Source: a virus. Taken from it: DNA of 43,707 nt. Where the stretch lies: the IMG/VR virus record IMGVR_UViG_3300030060_006398, positions 7,256 through 50,962 of that record, one strand, 5' to 3'. Below, piece after piece: positions 42,988 to 43,707 of this stretch. The notes beneath the pieces were generated by a model. The model made no database searches. It was not told where the DNA came from and saw only the letters and a list, made by a program, of their open reading frames with translations. Position 1 is the first letter of the stretch. The number at the start of each line of letters is the position of its first letter. A program made the position numbers and the translations under genes.

Positions 42988-43358
42988 TGGATTTTTATAA
43001 AACACTTACAGATAAATTTAAAAAAAATAGTCCGCTACCTTGTTGGAAAGGTTATGAACGAGTACCAGGTACTGCACAAGGTGCAAAAGGTAGTTGTCGT
43101 AAATCATCGCCAAACAAAGTAAAACAAACTGGTGGTGGTACTAAAAAAGTCTGTTTGCCTAAAGCTAAAATTGCAAGCATGAGTAGCGCTGAAAAGAATA
43201 AAGTTATAGCTGCAAAACAAGCTGCTGGTAGAGCTGGTAAATACAAAAGATCTAGTAGTAGTAATGTTACCGGTACAAAGAGTGATGGTTTAAGAGATTG
43301 GGTAAAACAAGACTGGAGACAAGTAGGTAATCCTTCAAAAAAATGTGGAGAAGCATGA
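42987..43358 (+). CDS. Basic small protein with CWKGYERVPG and SPNK motifs
   Basis: The product is 123 residues from the ATG at 42987 (an in-frame GTG at 42981 lies in the previous gene). It carries NSPLPCWKGYERVPGTAQG and KSSPNK near the start, a Ser/Lys-rich middle, and the end DGLRDWVKQDWRQVGNP followed by KKCGEA. The end recalls DUF5872-type phage proteins (not verified). It is basic with no membrane segment. Its TGA overlaps the next start as ATGA. It may be a processed or packaged peptide. Function unknown. Confidence 0.7.
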   Translation: MDFYKTLTDKFKKNSPLPCWKGYERVPGTAQGAKGSCRKSSPNKVKQTGGGTKKVCLPKAKIASMSSAEKNKVIAAKQAAGRAGKYKRSSSSNVTGTKSDGLRDWVKQDWRQVGNPSKKCGEA

Positions 43359-43707
43359 AAAAATTATTATTATTATTATTTATTCCAATACTATCGTTTG
43401 CACAACCAGGCCCTAACTGTGTGCCAACTACAATTGTAATAAACTTAGATCAATATCAAAGTGAAACTAGTTGGGGTATTTACGACACTTCTGGTGCATT
43501 ATTAACATCTGGCTATGGTTATGGTTCTCAACCTGATTATGCTTCAGTAGTGGAGCAGAGATGCTTGCCAGAAGGCGATTTAACGTTTATTATATATGAT
43601 TCTTACGGTGATGGATTAAATGGTGCACTTTGGGGTGGTTTAGATGGCTCGTATTACGTTATACAATGTAACGACACATTAGTATATGGTGACGATCCAG
43701 CTTTTGG
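43355..43707 (+). CDS. Partial secreted flavobacterial-type surface protein
   Basis: The ATG at 43355 overlaps the preceding TGA, and the frame runs off the right edge (117 complete codons). A signal peptide MKKLLLLLFIPILSFAQ is followed by a domain with NLDQYQSETSWGIYD, then ADYASVVEQ-like strands and DSYGDGLNGA ... GSYYV. The DSYGDG motif is characteristic of Bacteroidota extracellular beta domains, often in proteins with C-terminal secretion signals. The C-terminus is missing, so the secretion type is unknown. It supports a flavobacterial origin and suggests a phage-encoded surface or adhesion factor. Confidence 0.7.
   Translation, partial: MKKLLLLLFIPILSFAQPGPNCVPTTIVINLDQYQSETSWGIYDTSGALLTSGYGYGSQPDYASVVEQRCLPEGDLTFIIYDSYGDGLNGALWGGLDGSYYVIQCNDTLVYGDDPAF

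Noticed and set aside
1-43707. tRNA genes, CRISPR arrays, insertion sequences, integrase or attachment sites
   Set aside because: I saw no cloverleaf-like sequence, regularly spaced repeats, transposase or integrase frames, although weak examples could be missed by eye.

Overview
This window is a 43.7 kb internal stretch of a tailed-phage genome, most likely a short-tailed (podovirus-like) phage of a marine Bacteroidota host, probably a flavobacterium. Every credible gene lies on the + strand. Genes abut or overlap by a few bases, and the window cuts a gene at each end. The phage assignment rests on an ordered head module: small terminase, large terminase, portal, scaffold, major capsid, connectors. 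No sheath, tail tube or tape-measure gene is visible, while a P22 gp4-like adaptor, a tail-hub protein and large ejection-type proteins are. The host inference rests on strong A+T richness, starts preceded by A/T-rich leaders instead of Shine-Dalgarno sequences, Flavobacterium-style signal peptides (ending SFAQ), and Cys-rich modules (GCTDPTACNYDP type) typical of marine Bacteroidota extracellular proteins. Layout: 1-2316 holds small basic proteins, a mini zinc-metallopeptidase-like protein and a holin-like membrane protein. 2317-4757 holds a beta-rich structural protein, a LamG/ConA-like protein, small proteins, a likely tandem GroES-like co-chaperonin and a likely small terminase. 4754-13018 holds large terminase, portal, scaffold, major capsid (followed by a TTCG-loop terminator) and a conserved structural-cluster protein. 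13019-15354 holds a hairpin, a 55-residue CxC protein and two connector/adaptor proteins. 15358-25891 holds two adjacent giant proteins that together look like one tail-hub (stabilisation-type) protein split in two, each half carrying Cys-rich modules. 25893-30245 holds beta-rich structural and internal virion proteins. 30247-40140 is a single 3297-residue polyvalent protein with a HELLH metallopeptidase motif, a complete HAD phosphatase domain, a hydrophobic segment and a C-terminal pair of CCCH zinc-binding motifs. 40190-43707 is an accessory module: an outer-membrane-like lipoprotein, a membrane-anchored coiled coil, an exported thioredoxin-like protein without CxxC, small basic proteins, a soluble PAP2 phosphatase and a secreted flavobacterial-type surface protein. 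How the parts work together: the head genes build and fill the capsid, possibly with co-chaperonin help. The adaptor and split hub form the tail vertex, and the Cys-rich arrays may mediate surface contact. The internal and giant proteins are probably ejected with the DNA. The terminal accessory genes probably act on the host envelope or phosphometabolism. A short S-P-[L/F]-K peptide recurs in unrelated proteins across the window and may be an undescribed sorting or processing tag. No replication, integration, tRNA or CRISPR features were seen.
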